In this document: positions 41,590 to 49,861 of the stretch, in pieces
Position numbering within the stretch: the stretch's first letter is position 1
Layout of the letters: each line of letters opens with the position of its first letter
DNA from: Curtobacterium sp. ISL-83
GTDB lineage: Bacteria > Actinomycetota > Actinomycetes > Actinomycetales > Microbacteriaceae
NCBI RefSeq assembly: GCF_018613895.1
Contig: NZ_JAGGPH010000014.1
Span: 1 to 56,818 of the forward strand
Length of the DNA stretch: 56,818 nt
Direction of reading: 5' to 3'
The notes under the pieces: model-generated
Databases searched by the model: none
Told to the model about the DNA's origin: nothing
What the model saw: the letters and a program-made list of their open reading frames with translations, nothing else
Position numbers and translations under genes: made by a program

Positions 41590-43257
41590 TCAGTGGTGGA
41601 TGGGCTCCACGACGCCGGCTTCTTCGACCACCTGGACGTCCTCCGCGGTGCGGAGGATCTCCTCGCGGTTCGAGGCGGAGTTGATCGCCCAGAAGTAGAT
41701 CACGACCGAGAAGACCGCGATCACGAGGATGTCGACACCGAGCGGGAACACCGGGTTCTTCAGCGGACCGAAGTCACTGAGGAACACGATGAGCCCCATC
41801 CCGACCAGGTAGGGCAGCAGCCACTGGGCCGCCTTCCAGTCCCACCGCGGTTGCACGCTGGTCGCACCGCGGAAGACGTTGTTCAGGATGATGACGACCG
41901 CACCGATGAGGATCGCGACGCCGAGCTGCCAGTCGGTCTGCCATCCGGTCCACAGGATGATCAGGTTCGCGATGACGAACGCCACCGGGGACAGCACGGA
42001 CGCGAGCGGCATGCGGTACGGGCGCTCGATCTCGGGGATGCGCTTGCGGAAGGCTCCGAGGGCGAGCGGCGCACCGGCGTACATGAGCACGGAGGCGCTC
42101 GTGATGAGGCTGACGAGCGACTGCCACGACGGGAACGGCAGGAAGCAGACGCACCCGATCACGAAGGCGGTGATCAGACCGACCCACGGCACACCGGCGC
42201 GGGTGGTCCACTCGAACGCCTTCGGGAAGTAGCCGTTGCGGCTCAGCCCGTAGGAGATACGCGACGTGGCCGTGACGTAGATGAGTCCGGTACCGGCCGG
42301 CGAGATGATCGCGTCGATGAAGATGATCACGGCGAGCCAGGTGAGGCCGGCCGCCATCGCGACGTCGGCGAACGGGCCGGTGAACTTCGTGAAGTCCGCC
42401 GTCGCCCAGTTGCCCTGGATCGCGCCCGACTGCAGTGCCCCGAGGAACACGATCTGCAGCAGGAAGTAGATCACGAGCCCGATCAGGACCGAGCCGATCA
42501 CCGCGCGGGGGATGTCCCGCTTCGGGTTCTTCGCCTCACCCGCGAGCTGGTCGGCCTGCTCGAAGCCGAGGAACGCGAAGATGATGCCGGACGTCGAGAC
42601 GGCCGCGAGGATGCCCTTCAGGCCGTCCGGAGCGAAGCCGTTGGCCGCACCGAAGTTCGACCCGTGGAACCCGCTGAAGCCCAGCACGATGATGACGAGC
42701 AGGGGGATGGCGACCTTCCACCAGGTGGCAGCGGAGTTCGTGTTCGCGAGGATCCGGACGCTGAACAGGTTGATCACGGTCACGACCGCCATCAGGAGGA
42801 TCGCCACCCCGATCCCGGCACCGGTCAGGAGCTGCTGGGTCTCGCCGTTCACCGTCTCGGTGTGCAGCCAGGCGTGCGCGAAGTTCCAGTGCTGCGCGTA
42901 CTTGATCATCGCCTCGACCTCGATCGGGGCGACCGTGACGGACTGCAGCCACGAGAACCAGCCGAACGACGCGCCCGCGACGCCGCCGAAGGCGATGTGC
43001 GGGAACCGCGCGGTTCCACCGGCGATCGGGAACATGCCACCGAGTTCGGCGTGCACGAGGGCGAGGACGAGGACCGCCACACCACCGATGACCCACGAGA
43101 TGATCGCGGCCGGGCCGGCGGTCTTCAGCGCTTCCTGGGATCCGAAGAGCCAACCGGATCCGATGATCGACCCCGTCGAGGCCCAGATGAGCCCGATGAA
43201 GCCGACGTTGCGCTTGAGGCCGGAGTCCGGCAGCTTCTGTGCTGTCGTAGTTGCCAC
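41590..43257 (-). CDS. APC-superfamily amino acid permease
   Basis: This 555-residue inner-membrane transporter has 12-13 hydrophobic helices. The APC signature in helix 1 is IGLIWASTGSIIGSGWLFG (residues about 19-37), followed by ELGGMFPIAGGTARFPHIAFG. Helix 6 has IFAFLGFEQADQLAGEAKNPKRDIPRAV. It resembles the YcaM/amino-acid-polyamine antiporter group; the substrate is unknown. The GTG at 43257 has AGGAG five bases upstream. A CTGTAC-GAGC-GTACAG palindrome (43368-43383) lies in its promoter region and may bind a regulator. It ends at a strong terminator shared with the convergent monooxygenase. Confidence 0.93.
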   Translation of the reverse strand: MATTTAQKLPDSGLKRNVGFIGLIWASTGSIIGSGWLFGSQEALKTAGPAAIISWVIGGVAVLVLALVHAELGGMFPIAGGTARFPHIAFGGVAGASFGWFSWLQSVTVAPIEVEAMIKYAQHWNFAHAWLHTETVNGETQQLLTGAGIGVAILLMAVVTVINLFSVRILANTNSAATWWKVAIPLLVIIVLGFSGFHGSNFGAANGFAPDGLKGILAAVSTSGIIFAFLGFEQADQLAGEAKNPKRDIPRAVIGSVLIGLVIYFLLQIVFLGALQSGAIQGNWATADFTKFTGPFADVAMAAGLTWLAVIIFIDAIISPAGTGLIYVTATSRISYGLSRNGYFPKAFEWTTRAGVPWVGLITAFVIGCVCFLPFPSWQSLVSLITSASVLMYAGAPLALGAFRKRIPEIERPYRMPLASVLSPVAFVIANLIILWTGWQTDWQLGVAILIGAVVIILNNVFRGATSVQPRWDWKAAQWLLPYLVGMGLIVFLSDFGPLKNPVFPLGVDILVIAVFSVVIYFWAINSASNREEILRTAEDVQVVEEAGVVEPIHH

Positions 43258-43367
43258 TGTTGCTCCTGTCGAAGAACCACGGCCCCCGTCTCGGGGACCA
43301 CGATGAATGACTCTGGCACTGTGACAGCAAGTTGGCCGGATTCTGTAACACACTAGAAACACGAGTG

Positions 43368-43383
43368 CTGTACGAGCGTACAG
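43368..43383. promoter_or_regulatory. CTGTAC-N4-GTACAG palindrome upstream of the APC permease
   Basis: Perfect six-base arms lie about 110 bases upstream of the permease GTG, in the least GC-rich stretch of this neighbourhood (43316-43390). A repressor or activator site is plausible. No regulator gene is adjacent. Confidence 0.4.
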
Positions 43384-43446
43384 ATTCCGATGCGCGAGTG
43401 CGTGTGGCGTCCAGACCGTCCGGACGGCCCGGCGGGTCCCGTTGAC

Positions 43447-44355
43447 TCAGGACTTCTTCTTGCCCGACTTCTTCTTGTCCGACTCGTCGTTGCCGGACTT
43501 CTTCGTGGCGGACTGCTTCTTGTCCTGCTTGTCCTGCTTGTCCTTCTTGCTGTCCTTCTTGCTGTCCTTCTTGCTGTCCTTCTCGCTGTCCTTCTCGCTC
43601 TTGTCCTTCTTGTCCTTCTTGCTGTCCTTGTCGCGCTTGCTCTTCTTGTCCTTCGTGTCCTGCTTGCCGTCCTTGGTCGAGCCCGACCGTCCTCCGGACG
43701 GGTCCTCAGACCGCTCCGAGCGGACGATCGCCTCCGGCGCGACCACGGAGGGCTCGATGCCGTCCACGGGCTCCACGACCACCGCCGAACCGGTGTCGGC
43801 AACGATGTCGACCGGCTCCTCCTCGAGGACCGGCGCGAGCGCGTCCGCCACCCGCTCCACCACGAGCTCGGCCCCGTCCTCGGCGAGCCGGACGAGCGCC
43901 TGCGCCGCCCGCACACGGGTCGTCGTCCTGCGCGCCAGCACATCCGCGCGGGCTCCCTCGAGGAACGCCCGCAACGACCGCTCCACCGCCGACCGACCAC
44001 GCGGCGCGGACCGGTCGAGCCGGTCGAGTTCCCCGGCCACGCCGGCGACGTCGTCCTCGACGTGCTCGAGTCGGACGGACTGGATGAGCGCCGCGACCAC
44101 CGCTGCCGCCCGCTCGACCGCAGCGGAACGCTGGTCGAGGACGACGAGCATCTCGAATGCGGTCCCGTAGGTCACCGTCTCGACACGGACAGGCTCGGCG
44201 CCACGACCCCGCACGACCAGCCGCGCTTCCGGGGTCGGCAGCCAGGCCACCACGGCCGCCACGGTCGCGACGGACCCGACCACCCGCTCGTACTCGGCGA
44301 GCCCGAACGGCCCCTGGTCTCGCAGACGGACTCGGATCGCGATCTCCCGCACCAC
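43447..44355 (-). CDS. Protein of unknown function with a lysine-rich repeat tail
   Basis: I do not recognise this 302-residue protein. Residues 1-75 look like a compact alpha/beta domain (MVREIAIRVRLRDQGPFGLAEYER). Residues 76-180 are helical and rich in Ala/Arg/Glu. Residues 181-227 are an acidic linker. Residues 228-302 are almost pure Lys/Asp/Ser with KKDSKKDSKKD-type repeats and about half lysine. Such tails bind nucleic acids in actinobacterial histone-like proteins. The start GTG 44355 is set by GAGAGG eight bases upstream, and TACGCT (44412-44407 on the minus strand) is a likely -10. It is read away from the tmRNA terminator. Confidence 0.72.
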   Translation of the reverse strand: MVREIAIRVRLRDQGPFGLAEYERVVGSVATVAAVVAWLPTPEARLVVRGRGAEPVRVETVTYGTAFEMLVVLDQRSAAVERAAAVVAALIQSVRLEHVEDDVAGVAGELDRLDRSAPRGRSAVERSLRAFLEGARADVLARRTTTRVRAAQALVRLAEDGAELVVERVADALAPVLEEEPVDIVADTGSAVVVEPVDGIEPSVVAPEAIVRSERSEDPSGGRSGSTKDGKQDTKDKKSKRDKDSKKDKKDKSEKDSEKDSKKDSKKDSKKDKQDKQDKKQSATKKSGNDESDKKKSGKKKS

Positions 44356-44435
44356 GGACGGCACCTCTCGTCTCCTCGACGCGGGCCGATCCCTGCGCCT
44401 GCTCGGAGCGTAGCCCTCACACGTGGCAGGAACAC

Positions 44436-44462
44436 GAACGCCCCGCACGAGGCGGGGCGTTC
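44436..44462 (-). terminator. Terminator of the tmRNA gene
   Basis: A perfect 11-bp stem (44436-44446 with 44452-44462) has a five-base loop. Read on the minus strand, it is followed by a G/T-rich GTGTT tract. It begins 37 bases after the 3' end of tmRNA, outside the leader-trailer complementarity. Confidence 0.85.
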
Positions 44463-44468
44463 GGTGGG

Positions 44469-44496
44469 AACAGTGTGACAGCGGCCGTCCGTCGGC
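44469..44496. repeat. Inverted repeat flanking ssrA, 3' (trailer) arm
   Basis: This segment starts AACAGTGTGACAGCGGC on the plus strand and recurs inverted at 44882-44910 on the other side of the tmRNA gene. There are 27 complementary pairs, with one bulge and one mismatch. In the tmRNA precursor the two arms would pair into a processing stalk. Confidence 0.85.
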
Positions 44497-44498
44497 GA

Positions 44499-44875
44499 TG
44501 GTGGAGATGGGGGGAATCGAACCCCCGTCCATCGCTGCAATTCGACGTCTTCTACGGGCGTATCCGGATGATTCGTTCTGCTCGGCCCCGTCCTTTGCTA
44601 CCGGCATCTAGGACGACGGGCCCAGTCTCAGTGCAAGTCCCGCACGGCCCTGAGGCGCAACCGTGCAGCAAGTCCTCTGGATGACGTCGGGATCAGGTTA
44701 GGGGACGGTCACCTGGCCGACGGACTTCATGTGCTGGGCTGCTTACGCAGCGAGAGCGAAGTCAGTGCGCTTGGAATTGGCACTTGTTGTTTTCCACGGA
44801 TCGTTCACGAGATGACCGTGGGTCCTCGGCCCGCTTCCCGTCGGCACACAGGCAATGTCGAAACCGATCATCCCC
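44499..44875 (-). ncRNA. ssrA: Transfer-messenger RNA (tmRNA)
   Basis: This 377-base tmRNA rescues stalled ribosomes with SmpB. On the minus strand the 5' end GGGGATGATCGGTTTCGACA pairs with the 3' end CATCTCC-A-CCA, with CCA encoded at 44501-44499. A T-arm-like GGGGGTTCGATTCCCCC lies before it. The tag frame at 44781-44743 encodes ANSKRTDFALAA followed by TAA, ending in the LAA degron read by ClpXP. A -10 box TAGACT (44969-44964 on the minus strand) would give a precursor with a leader of about 80 bases. smpB lies directly upstream. Confidence 0.97.
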
Positions 44876-44881
44876 GTACGG

Positions 44882-44910
44882 GCCGGCGGACGAGCCGCTG
44901 TCACACTGTT
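44882..44910. repeat. Inverted repeat flanking ssrA, 5' (leader) arm
   Basis: This is the reverse complement of 44469-44496 apart from one bulged base and one mismatch. It starts seven bases outside the mature tmRNA 5' end. See the trailer arm and the finding on the processing stalk. Confidence 0.85.
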
Positions 44911-44921
44911 GAGTTCCCAAT

Positions 44922-44959
44922 CGCTCCTGGAGGAGCAGTTCGCTCCCGGAGGAGCAGCT
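44922..44959 (-). repeat. Tandem mini-hairpins in the tmRNA leader
   Basis: Two copies, 19 bases apart, of CGCTCC(T/C)GGAGGAGCAG each form a small self-complementary GCTCC/GGAGC hairpin. They lie between the likely ssrA promoter and the leader arm of the stalk, so they would be part of the precursor RNA. Confidence 0.65.
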
Positions 44960-45009
44960 GTTCAGTCTAGCTGACCAGACGCTGACGCGCCAGGCCGTCT
45001 CGGACGAGC

Positions 45010-45486
45010 CTACTCGCCCACCCGGTTCCGAGTGCGCATCGCACGCTCGGCCTCGCGCTTGTCGGTCTTCTCGCGCATGGCCTGACGCTTGTCGAACTCG
45101 CGCTTGCCCTTGGCGACCGCGATCTCCACCTTCGCCCGGCCGTCGTGGAAGTAGATCTGCAGCGGAACCAGCGTGTAGCCACCCTGCGCCGTCTTGTGCG
45201 AGATCTTCACGATCTGCTGCTTGTGGAGGAGCAGCTTGCGCTTCCGCCGAGGCGAGTGGTTGTTCCACGTGCCCTCGGTGTACTCGGGGATGTGCACGGC
45301 GTCGAGCCAGGCTTCGCCGCCGTCGATGAAGGCGTACCCGTCGATGAGCGACGCGCGCCCTTCGCGCAGGGACTTCACCTCGGTGCCGGAGAGCACCATG
45401 CCCGCCTCGTACGTGTCCTCGATCAGGTAGTCGTGACGGGCTCGACGGTTCGTTGCGACGACCTTCTCACCGCGTTCCTTCGCCAT
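45010..45486 (-). CDS. smpB: SsrA-binding protein SmpB
   Basis: SmpB binds the tRNA-like domain of tmRNA and carries it to stalled ribosomes in trans-translation. The 158-residue protein has [37 protein letters not shown] (11-47), [21 protein letters not shown] and [32 protein letters not shown]. The basic C-terminal tail enters the mRNA channel. The ATG at 45486 has GAGAGGAG upstream, and TAGGCT (45544-45539 on the minus strand) is a likely own promoter. Its RNA partner ssrA follows on the same strand. Confidence 0.97.
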   Translation of the reverse strand: MAKERGEKVVATNRRARHDYLIEDTYEAGMVLSGTEVKSLREGRASLIDGYAFIDGGEAWLDAVHIPEYTEGTWNNHSPRRKRKLLLHKQQIVKISHKTAQGGYTLVPLQIYFHDGRAKVEIAVAKGKREFDKRQAMREKTDKREAERAMRTRNRVGE

Positions 45487-45603
45487 GACGTCTCCTCTCG
45501 ATGACGGGCTGCCGGCACCGATCGCGCCGCGCAGCCCTCCAGCCTAGTGAACACGACACGGACCGCGCACCTTCCCGGCGCGCCGCCCCCCCCGCCGCCG
45601 CGT

Positions 45604-45631
45604 CGCCCGCCGGTCGGCCAGCCGGCGGGCG
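45604..45631. terminator. GC hairpin between ftsX and smpB
   Basis: A ten-base-pair stem, CGCCCGCCGG (45604-45613) with CCGGCGGGCG (45622-45631), lies 26 bases downstream of the ftsX stop on the minus strand. It probably ends the ftsEX transcript before the smpB promoter. Confidence 0.55.
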
Positions 45632-45635
45632 GTCG

Positions 45636-45659
45636 GTCCGTCCGTCCGTCCGTCCGTCA
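45636..45659. repeat. GTCC tetranucleotide tract reaching the ftsX stop codon
   Basis: Five perfect GTCC units (45636-45655) run into GTCA, whose TCA is the ftsX stop codon read on the minus strand. Gain or loss of units would not alter FtsX, because the tract lies 3' of the stop. Confidence 0.6.
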
Positions 45660-46571
45660 GACCTTGAGGTACCGGCGGATCGCCACGAACGCCGACAGCG
45701 CCGCGAGCAGCACCCCGATGACGATCACCGCCGGCACGACGATGGCCGCGTCACCCATCCCGATGAACGCCGTCCCCGTGAACCGCTTCGACAGGTAGTT
45801 CCGGACGAAGAACCACACGACCGCGACGATCGCACCTCCGGCCAGGACAGCCCCGATGGCAGCGGCGATCACCCCCTCGAGCACGAACGGTGTCTGGATG
45901 AACCGGTTCGACGCTCCCACGAGTCGCATGATGCCGAGCTCTCGCCGTCGACTGAACGCCGACAAGCGGATCGTCGTCGCGATGAGGAGCACGGCGGCGA
46001 TGAGCATCAGGGACGCTATGCCGATCGCGGTGTACGACGACGCGTTCAGCAGGTTGAAGATCGGTTGCAGGTACCCACGTTGGTCGACCACGCTCTGCAC
46101 GCCGGCGACCTTCGACAGACTCTCGACCAGGACATCGGCCTGCGACGGGTTCTTCAGGTTCACCCAGAAGGTCTCGTTGAGGTACTCCGGCTTGACGAAC
46201 TCCGTGGCGGGCGAGTCCTTGAACTGCTGCTTGAAGCGCGTGTACGCCTGGTCCTGGTTCTCGTAGTACGTCTTCTCGATGTACGGCTTGAGCGTCGTCG
46301 AGTCGAGCTGCGCCTGGACCTGCTTCCGCTGGTCGTCGGTCGCCTTCGCACCCGTGCAGTTGCCGGTGGTGTCGGTGTCGGTGCACAGGTAGACGGCGAC
46401 CTGCGCCCGGTCGTACCAGTACCCCTTCATCTGGTTGATCTGCATCTGGAGCAGGATCGCGGTCCCGACGAAGGTCAGCGAGATGAAGGTGACCAGGACG
46501 ACGGAGACGACCATCGACGCGTTGCGCCGCAGGCCCGAGGAGACCTCGGACATGACGAGTCCGAGCCTCAT
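45657..46571 (-). CDS. ftsX: Permease-like cell division protein FtsX
   Basis: FtsX is the membrane half of the FtsEX complex, which couples the divisome to peptidoglycan hydrolases. The 304-residue protein has helix 1 at about 21-44. An extracytoplasmic domain follows (about 45-170, with one Cys pair in [10 protein letters not shown]), then three C-terminal helices (about 175-200, 223-250 and 275-297). The motif [26 protein letters not shown] is the FtsE-contacting region. The ATG overlaps the ftsE stop by four bases. Confidence 0.96.
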   Translation of the reverse strand: MRLGLVMSEVSSGLRRNASMVVSVVLVTFISLTFVGTAILLQMQINQMKGYWYDRAQVAVYLCTDTDTTGNCTGAKATDDQRKQVQAQLDSTTLKPYIEKTYYENQDQAYTRFKQQFKDSPATEFVKPEYLNETFWVNLKNPSQADVLVESLSKVAGVQSVVDQRGYLQPIFNLLNASSYTAIGIASLMLIAAVLLIATTIRLSAFSRRRELGIMRLVGASNRFIQTPFVLEGVIAAAIGAVLAGGAIVAVVWFFVRNYLSKRFTGTAFIGMGDAAIVVPAVIVIGVLLAALSAFVAIRRYLKV

Positions 46572-47323
46572 CGGATGAGCCCGGGGATGGTCTGGATGCC
46601 GGTGGTGTTCGAGACACCGGGACGGACCACCGGGAGCGCCTGCGTCTGGTACCCGCCCGACTGCTCGTCACGGAGGATCGTGCCGTTGGACAGCTCGATC
46701 ACGCGGCGCTGCATCTGGTTCACGATGCTGGCGTCGTGGGTCGCCATGAGCACGGTGGTGCCTCCCTGGTTGATGCGTTCGAGGAGCGCCATGATGCCGG
46801 CGGAGGTCGTGGGGTCCAGGTTGCCGGTGGGCTCGTCGGCCAGCAGGATCGCCGGCTTGTTCACCACGGCGCGCGCGATGGCGACACGCTGCTGCTCGCC
46901 ACCGGACAGTTCGTGCGGCATGCGGGTCGCCTTGCCGGCGAGTCCCACGAGCTTCAGCACGTCGGTCACGGCCTCGCTGATGAAGCCCTTGCTCTTGCCG
47001 ATCACCTGGAGCGAGAACGCCACGTTGTCGAAGACGTTCTTGTTCGGCAGGAGCCGGAAGTCCTGGAACACCACGCCGAGATTGCGACGGAAGTAGGGGA
47101 CCTTGCGCGAGGACAGCGTGCCGAGCCGCTGGCCGAGCACGTGGATCTGGCCGCGGGACGGCTTCTCCTCCTTGAGCACGAGGCGCAGGAAGCTGGACTT
47201 CCCGGAGCCGGACGCGCCCACGAGGAAGACGAACTCGCCCTTGAGGATCTCGAGGGAGATGTCGTCCAGCGCGGGACTCGGGTTGCCCGAGTAGACCTTG
47301 GTGACCTGGTCGAATTTGATCAT
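46568..47323 (-). CDS. ftsE: Cell division ATP-binding protein FtsE
   Basis: FtsE is the ABC-type ATPase of the FtsEX complex. The 251-residue protein has Walker A GASGSGKS (36-43), the Q-loop in VFQDFRLLP and the signature LSGGEQQR (139-146). Walker B is [12 protein letters not shown] (159-170), followed by the switch His in ATHDASIV. After the ATPase domain it carries a tail of about 30 residues typical of actinobacterial FtsE. The ATG at 47323 follows TACCCT by nine bases on the minus strand, and ftsX is coupled downstream. Confidence 0.96.
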   Translation of the reverse strand: MIKFDQVTKVYSGNPSPALDDISLEILKGEFVFLVGASGSGKSSFLRLVLKEEKPSRGQIHVLGQRLGTLSSRKVPYFRRNLGVVFQDFRLLPNKNVFDNVAFSLQVIGKSKGFISEAVTDVLKLVGLAGKATRMPHELSGGEQQRVAIARAVVNKPAILLADEPTGNLDPTTSAGIMALLERINQGGTTVLMATHDASIVNQMQRRVIELSNGTILRDEQSGGYQTQALPVVRPGVSNTTGIQTIPGLIR

Positions 47324-47374
47324 GACCGGTTCAGGGTAGGTCGCCGAGCCTGGAACGCAAGCGAGGCGCGCGGC

Positions 47375-48484
47375 TCAGGAAGCGTCGCGCTGCTTACGCC
47401 ACCGGATCCCGGCGTTGATGAACCCGTCGAGGTCACCGTCGAACACCGCTGAGGGGTTGTTCACCTCGTGCTCGCTCCGCAGGTCCTTGACCATCTGGTA
47501 GGGCGCCAGCACGTAGTTGCGGATCTGGTCGCCCCAGCTCGCCGTGATGTTGCCGGCGAGTTCCTTCTTCTTCGCGTTCTCCTCTTCCTTCTTCAGGAGC
47601 AGGAGGCGCGACTGCAGCACGCGCATGGCGGCGGCACGGTTCTGGATCTGCGACTTCTCGTTCTGCATCGACACCACGGTGCCGGTGGGCAGGTGGGTGA
47701 GGCGGACGGCGGAGTCGGTCGTGTTGACGGACTGCCCGCCGGGGCCGGAGGACCGGAAGACGTCGACCCGGATGTCGTTCTCCGGGATGTCGATGACGGC
47801 GGTCTCCGGCATGAGCGGGATGACCTCGACCGCGGCGAAGGACGTCTGGCGCTTGCCCGCGGACCCGAACGGCGACATGCGCACGAGTCGGTGCGTGCCG
47901 GCCTCGACCGACAGGGTGCCGAACGCATGCGGTGCGTCGACCTCGAACGTGGCGGACTTGATGCCGGCTTCTTCGGCGTAGGACGTGTCCATCACGGTGG
48001 TCTTGTAGCCGTGCTGCTCGGCGTACCGCAGGTACATGCGCATGAGCATCTCGGCGAAGTCCGCGGCGTCGACACCACCGGCACCGGCGCGGATGGTGAT
48101 GACGGCCGGGCGGTCGTCGTACTCGCCGTCGAGGAGCGTCTGGACCTCGAGCTCGCCCATCACCTTCTCGATCGACTTCAGCTCGTCACGGGCCTCGATC
48201 GCCGACTCTTCGTCCTCGGCCTCGTTCGCCATCTCGACCAGGACCTCGAGGTCGTCGATCCGCTGCTCGGTCTCGGCGAGCTTCCGGAGCGCGGTCTGCC
48301 GGTGGGACAGCGCGCTCGTCACCTGCTGTGCGTGGTCGACGTCGTCCCAGAGGTCCTGGGCACCGGCCTGCTCGCTCAGCTCGTCGATCTCGCGCTGCAG
48401 ACGCTCGACGTCGATCACGGTGCGGATGTTGCCGAACGTCACGCGGAGTGCGGAGATCTGCTCGTTGAAGTCCAGTTCGACCAT
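47375..48484 (-). CDS. prfB: Peptide chain release factor 2
   Basis: RF2 ends translation at UGA and UAA. The 369-residue protein has the stop-recognition tripeptide SPF (204-206) and the hydrolysis motif GGQ (249-251, in [25 protein letters not shown]). The frame is continuous from MVELDF, so there is no programmed frameshift as in E. coli. The ATG at 48484 follows TAGGAT (48498-48493 on the minus strand) by eight bases, which suggests a leaderless mRNA. The order prfB-ftsE-ftsX-smpB is the usual actinobacterial arrangement. Confidence 0.97.
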   Translation of the reverse strand: MVELDFNEQISALRVTFGNIRTVIDVERLQREIDELSEQAGAQDLWDDVDHAQQVTSALSHRQTALRKLAETEQRIDDLEVLVEMANEAEDEESAIEARDELKSIEKVMGELEVQTLLDGEYDDRPAVITIRAGAGGVDAADFAEMLMRMYLRYAEQHGYKTTVMDTSYAEEAGIKSATFEVDAPHAFGTLSVEAGTHRLVRMSPFGSAGKRQTSFAAVEVIPLMPETAVIDIPENDIRVDVFRSSGPGGQSVNTTDSAVRLTHLPTGTVVSMQNEKSQIQNRAAAMRVLQSRLLLLKKEEENAKKKELAGNITASWGDQIRNYVLAPYQMVKDLRSEHEVNNPSAVFDGDLDGFINAGIRWRKQRDAS

Positions 48485-48620
48485 GGTCCCCGATCCTACC
48501 GGCGCGCACCCGGCACGGCCGACTGGAGGCGCGGATCACCTCCGACACGCGGCCGCGGCCCCGCCGTCGTGCCCGGTCCCCCACCCCGCGCACCGGAGCG
48601 GGGACGGCACGCCCGGTGCG

Positions 48621-49784
48621 TCAGCGGCCGAGCGACGGCGTGCGGGACGCCATGCCCGCGACCCCGGCCCGCGCGACCGCGTCCGGCAGCGCCGTGAGGA
48701 AGGCGTCGACGTCCGCCTCCGTCGAGGTGTGGCCGAGCGTGATGCGCAGCGCACCGCGGGCGTCGTCCTCGCTCAGTCCCATCGCCAGCAGCACGTGGGA
48801 CGCCTCGGGGACGCCCGCCTGGCACGCGGAGCCCGTGGACACCGCGACCCCCGCCGCGTCGAGCAGGAACAGCAGCGAGTCCCCCTCGCAGCCGGGGAAC
48901 GTGAAGTGCGCGTTGCCGGGCAGCCGGTCGACCGGGTCGCCCATCAGCACGGCCGAGGGCACGGCGGCCCGCACACCGGCGACCAACCGGTCCCGGAGTG
49001 CCGTCACGTCGGCGTGCGGCACCGACGCGGCGACCCCGAACGCCGCGGCCGCCGGCGCGTCCTGGGTGCCGCTCCGCACCTGTCGCTGCTGGCCGCCGCC
49101 GTGGATCAGTGGCTCGACGGTGGCCCGGCGGCCGAGCACGAGTGCGCCGATCCCGACCGGGCCGCCGATCTTGTGCGCGGACACGCTCAGGGCGTCGAGT
49201 CCGGAGTCGCGGAAGGACACCGGCACCTGCCCGTAGGCGGCGACCGCGTCCGCGTGCACCGGAACGCCCGCGGCATGTGCCAGCGCGACGATCCGCGTGA
49301 CGGGCTGGATGGTGCCCACCTCGTTGTTGGCCCAGAGGAACGTGACCAGCGCGACGTCGTCGGCGGAGGCGAGCCGTGCCTCCAGTCCGGCCAGGTCCAC
49401 GCGACCCTGCGCGTCCAACGGCACCACGTCGACGACGGCGCCCTCGTGCTGCTCGAGCCACGCCACCGTGTCGACGGTGGCGTGGTGCTCGCCCGCCGGC
49501 ACGACGATCCGGGGGCGTGCCCGGTCGCGCTGCCGGGCCCAGAACAGCCCCTTGACGCCGAGGTTGATGCTCTCCGTGCCGCCGGAGGTGAAGACGACCT
49601 CCACCGGGTCGGCGTCGAGGGACGCGGCCACCGCCGCACGGCCGTCCTCGAGCAGCATCTTCGCCTGCTGGCCCGCGCTGTGGATCGAGGAGGGGTTGCC
49701 GACCGTCCCGAGCGCGGCCGTGAAGGCGGCGAGCGCCTCCGGCAGGATCGGCGTCGTCGCAGCGTGGTCGAGGTAGACGGGCAC
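48621..49784 (-). CDS. Cysteine desulfurase, NifS/IscS class
   Basis: This 387-residue PLP enzyme takes sulfur from cysteine for tRNA thiolation or Fe-S clusters. It has YLDHAATTP (4-12), SGGTESINLGVKG, EHHATVDT with the PLP-stacking His, and Lys205 in SAHKIGGPVGIG. The catalytic Cys321 lies in STGSACQAG. Unusually, the canonical DAxQ near the cofactor reads DAVAAYG (179-185), so the Gln is replaced by Ala. The GTG at 49784 lacks a close ribosome-binding site. It is divergent from glgX and 136 bases upstream of prfB. The exact pathway is not shown by the neighbours. Confidence 0.9.
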   Translation of the reverse strand: MPVYLDHAATTPILPEALAAFTAALGTVGNPSSIHSAGQQAKMLLEDGRAAVAASLDADPVEVVFTSGGTESINLGVKGLFWARQRDRARPRIVVPAGEHHATVDTVAWLEQHEGAVVDVVPLDAQGRVDLAGLEARLASADDVALVTFLWANNEVGTIQPVTRIVALAHAAGVPVHADAVAAYGQVPVSFRDSGLDALSVSAHKIGGPVGIGALVLGRRATVEPLIHGGGQQRQVRSGTQDAPAAAAFGVAASVPHADVTALRDRLVAGVRAAVPSAVLMGDPVDRLPGNAHFTFPGCEGDSLLFLLDAAGVAVSTGSACQAGVPEASHVLLAMGLSEDDARGALRITLGHTSTEADVDAFLTALPDAVARAGVAGMASRTPSLGR

Positions 49785-49861
49785 AGTGCTGTCGGTGTGG
49801 ATGGCGTACTCCCTGGAGCGGACGATTCCAGGATACGCGCGCGTCCTCGTACCCTTGGGCC

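Noticed and set aside
44499..44575. Separate tRNA gene at the ssrA 3' end
   Set aside because: The T-arm and CCA belong to the tRNA-like domain of tmRNA. No anticodon arm is present.
47375..48484. Programmed frameshift in prfB
   Set aside because: The reading frame is continuous from the N-terminus with no in-frame UGA slippery site near codon 25.
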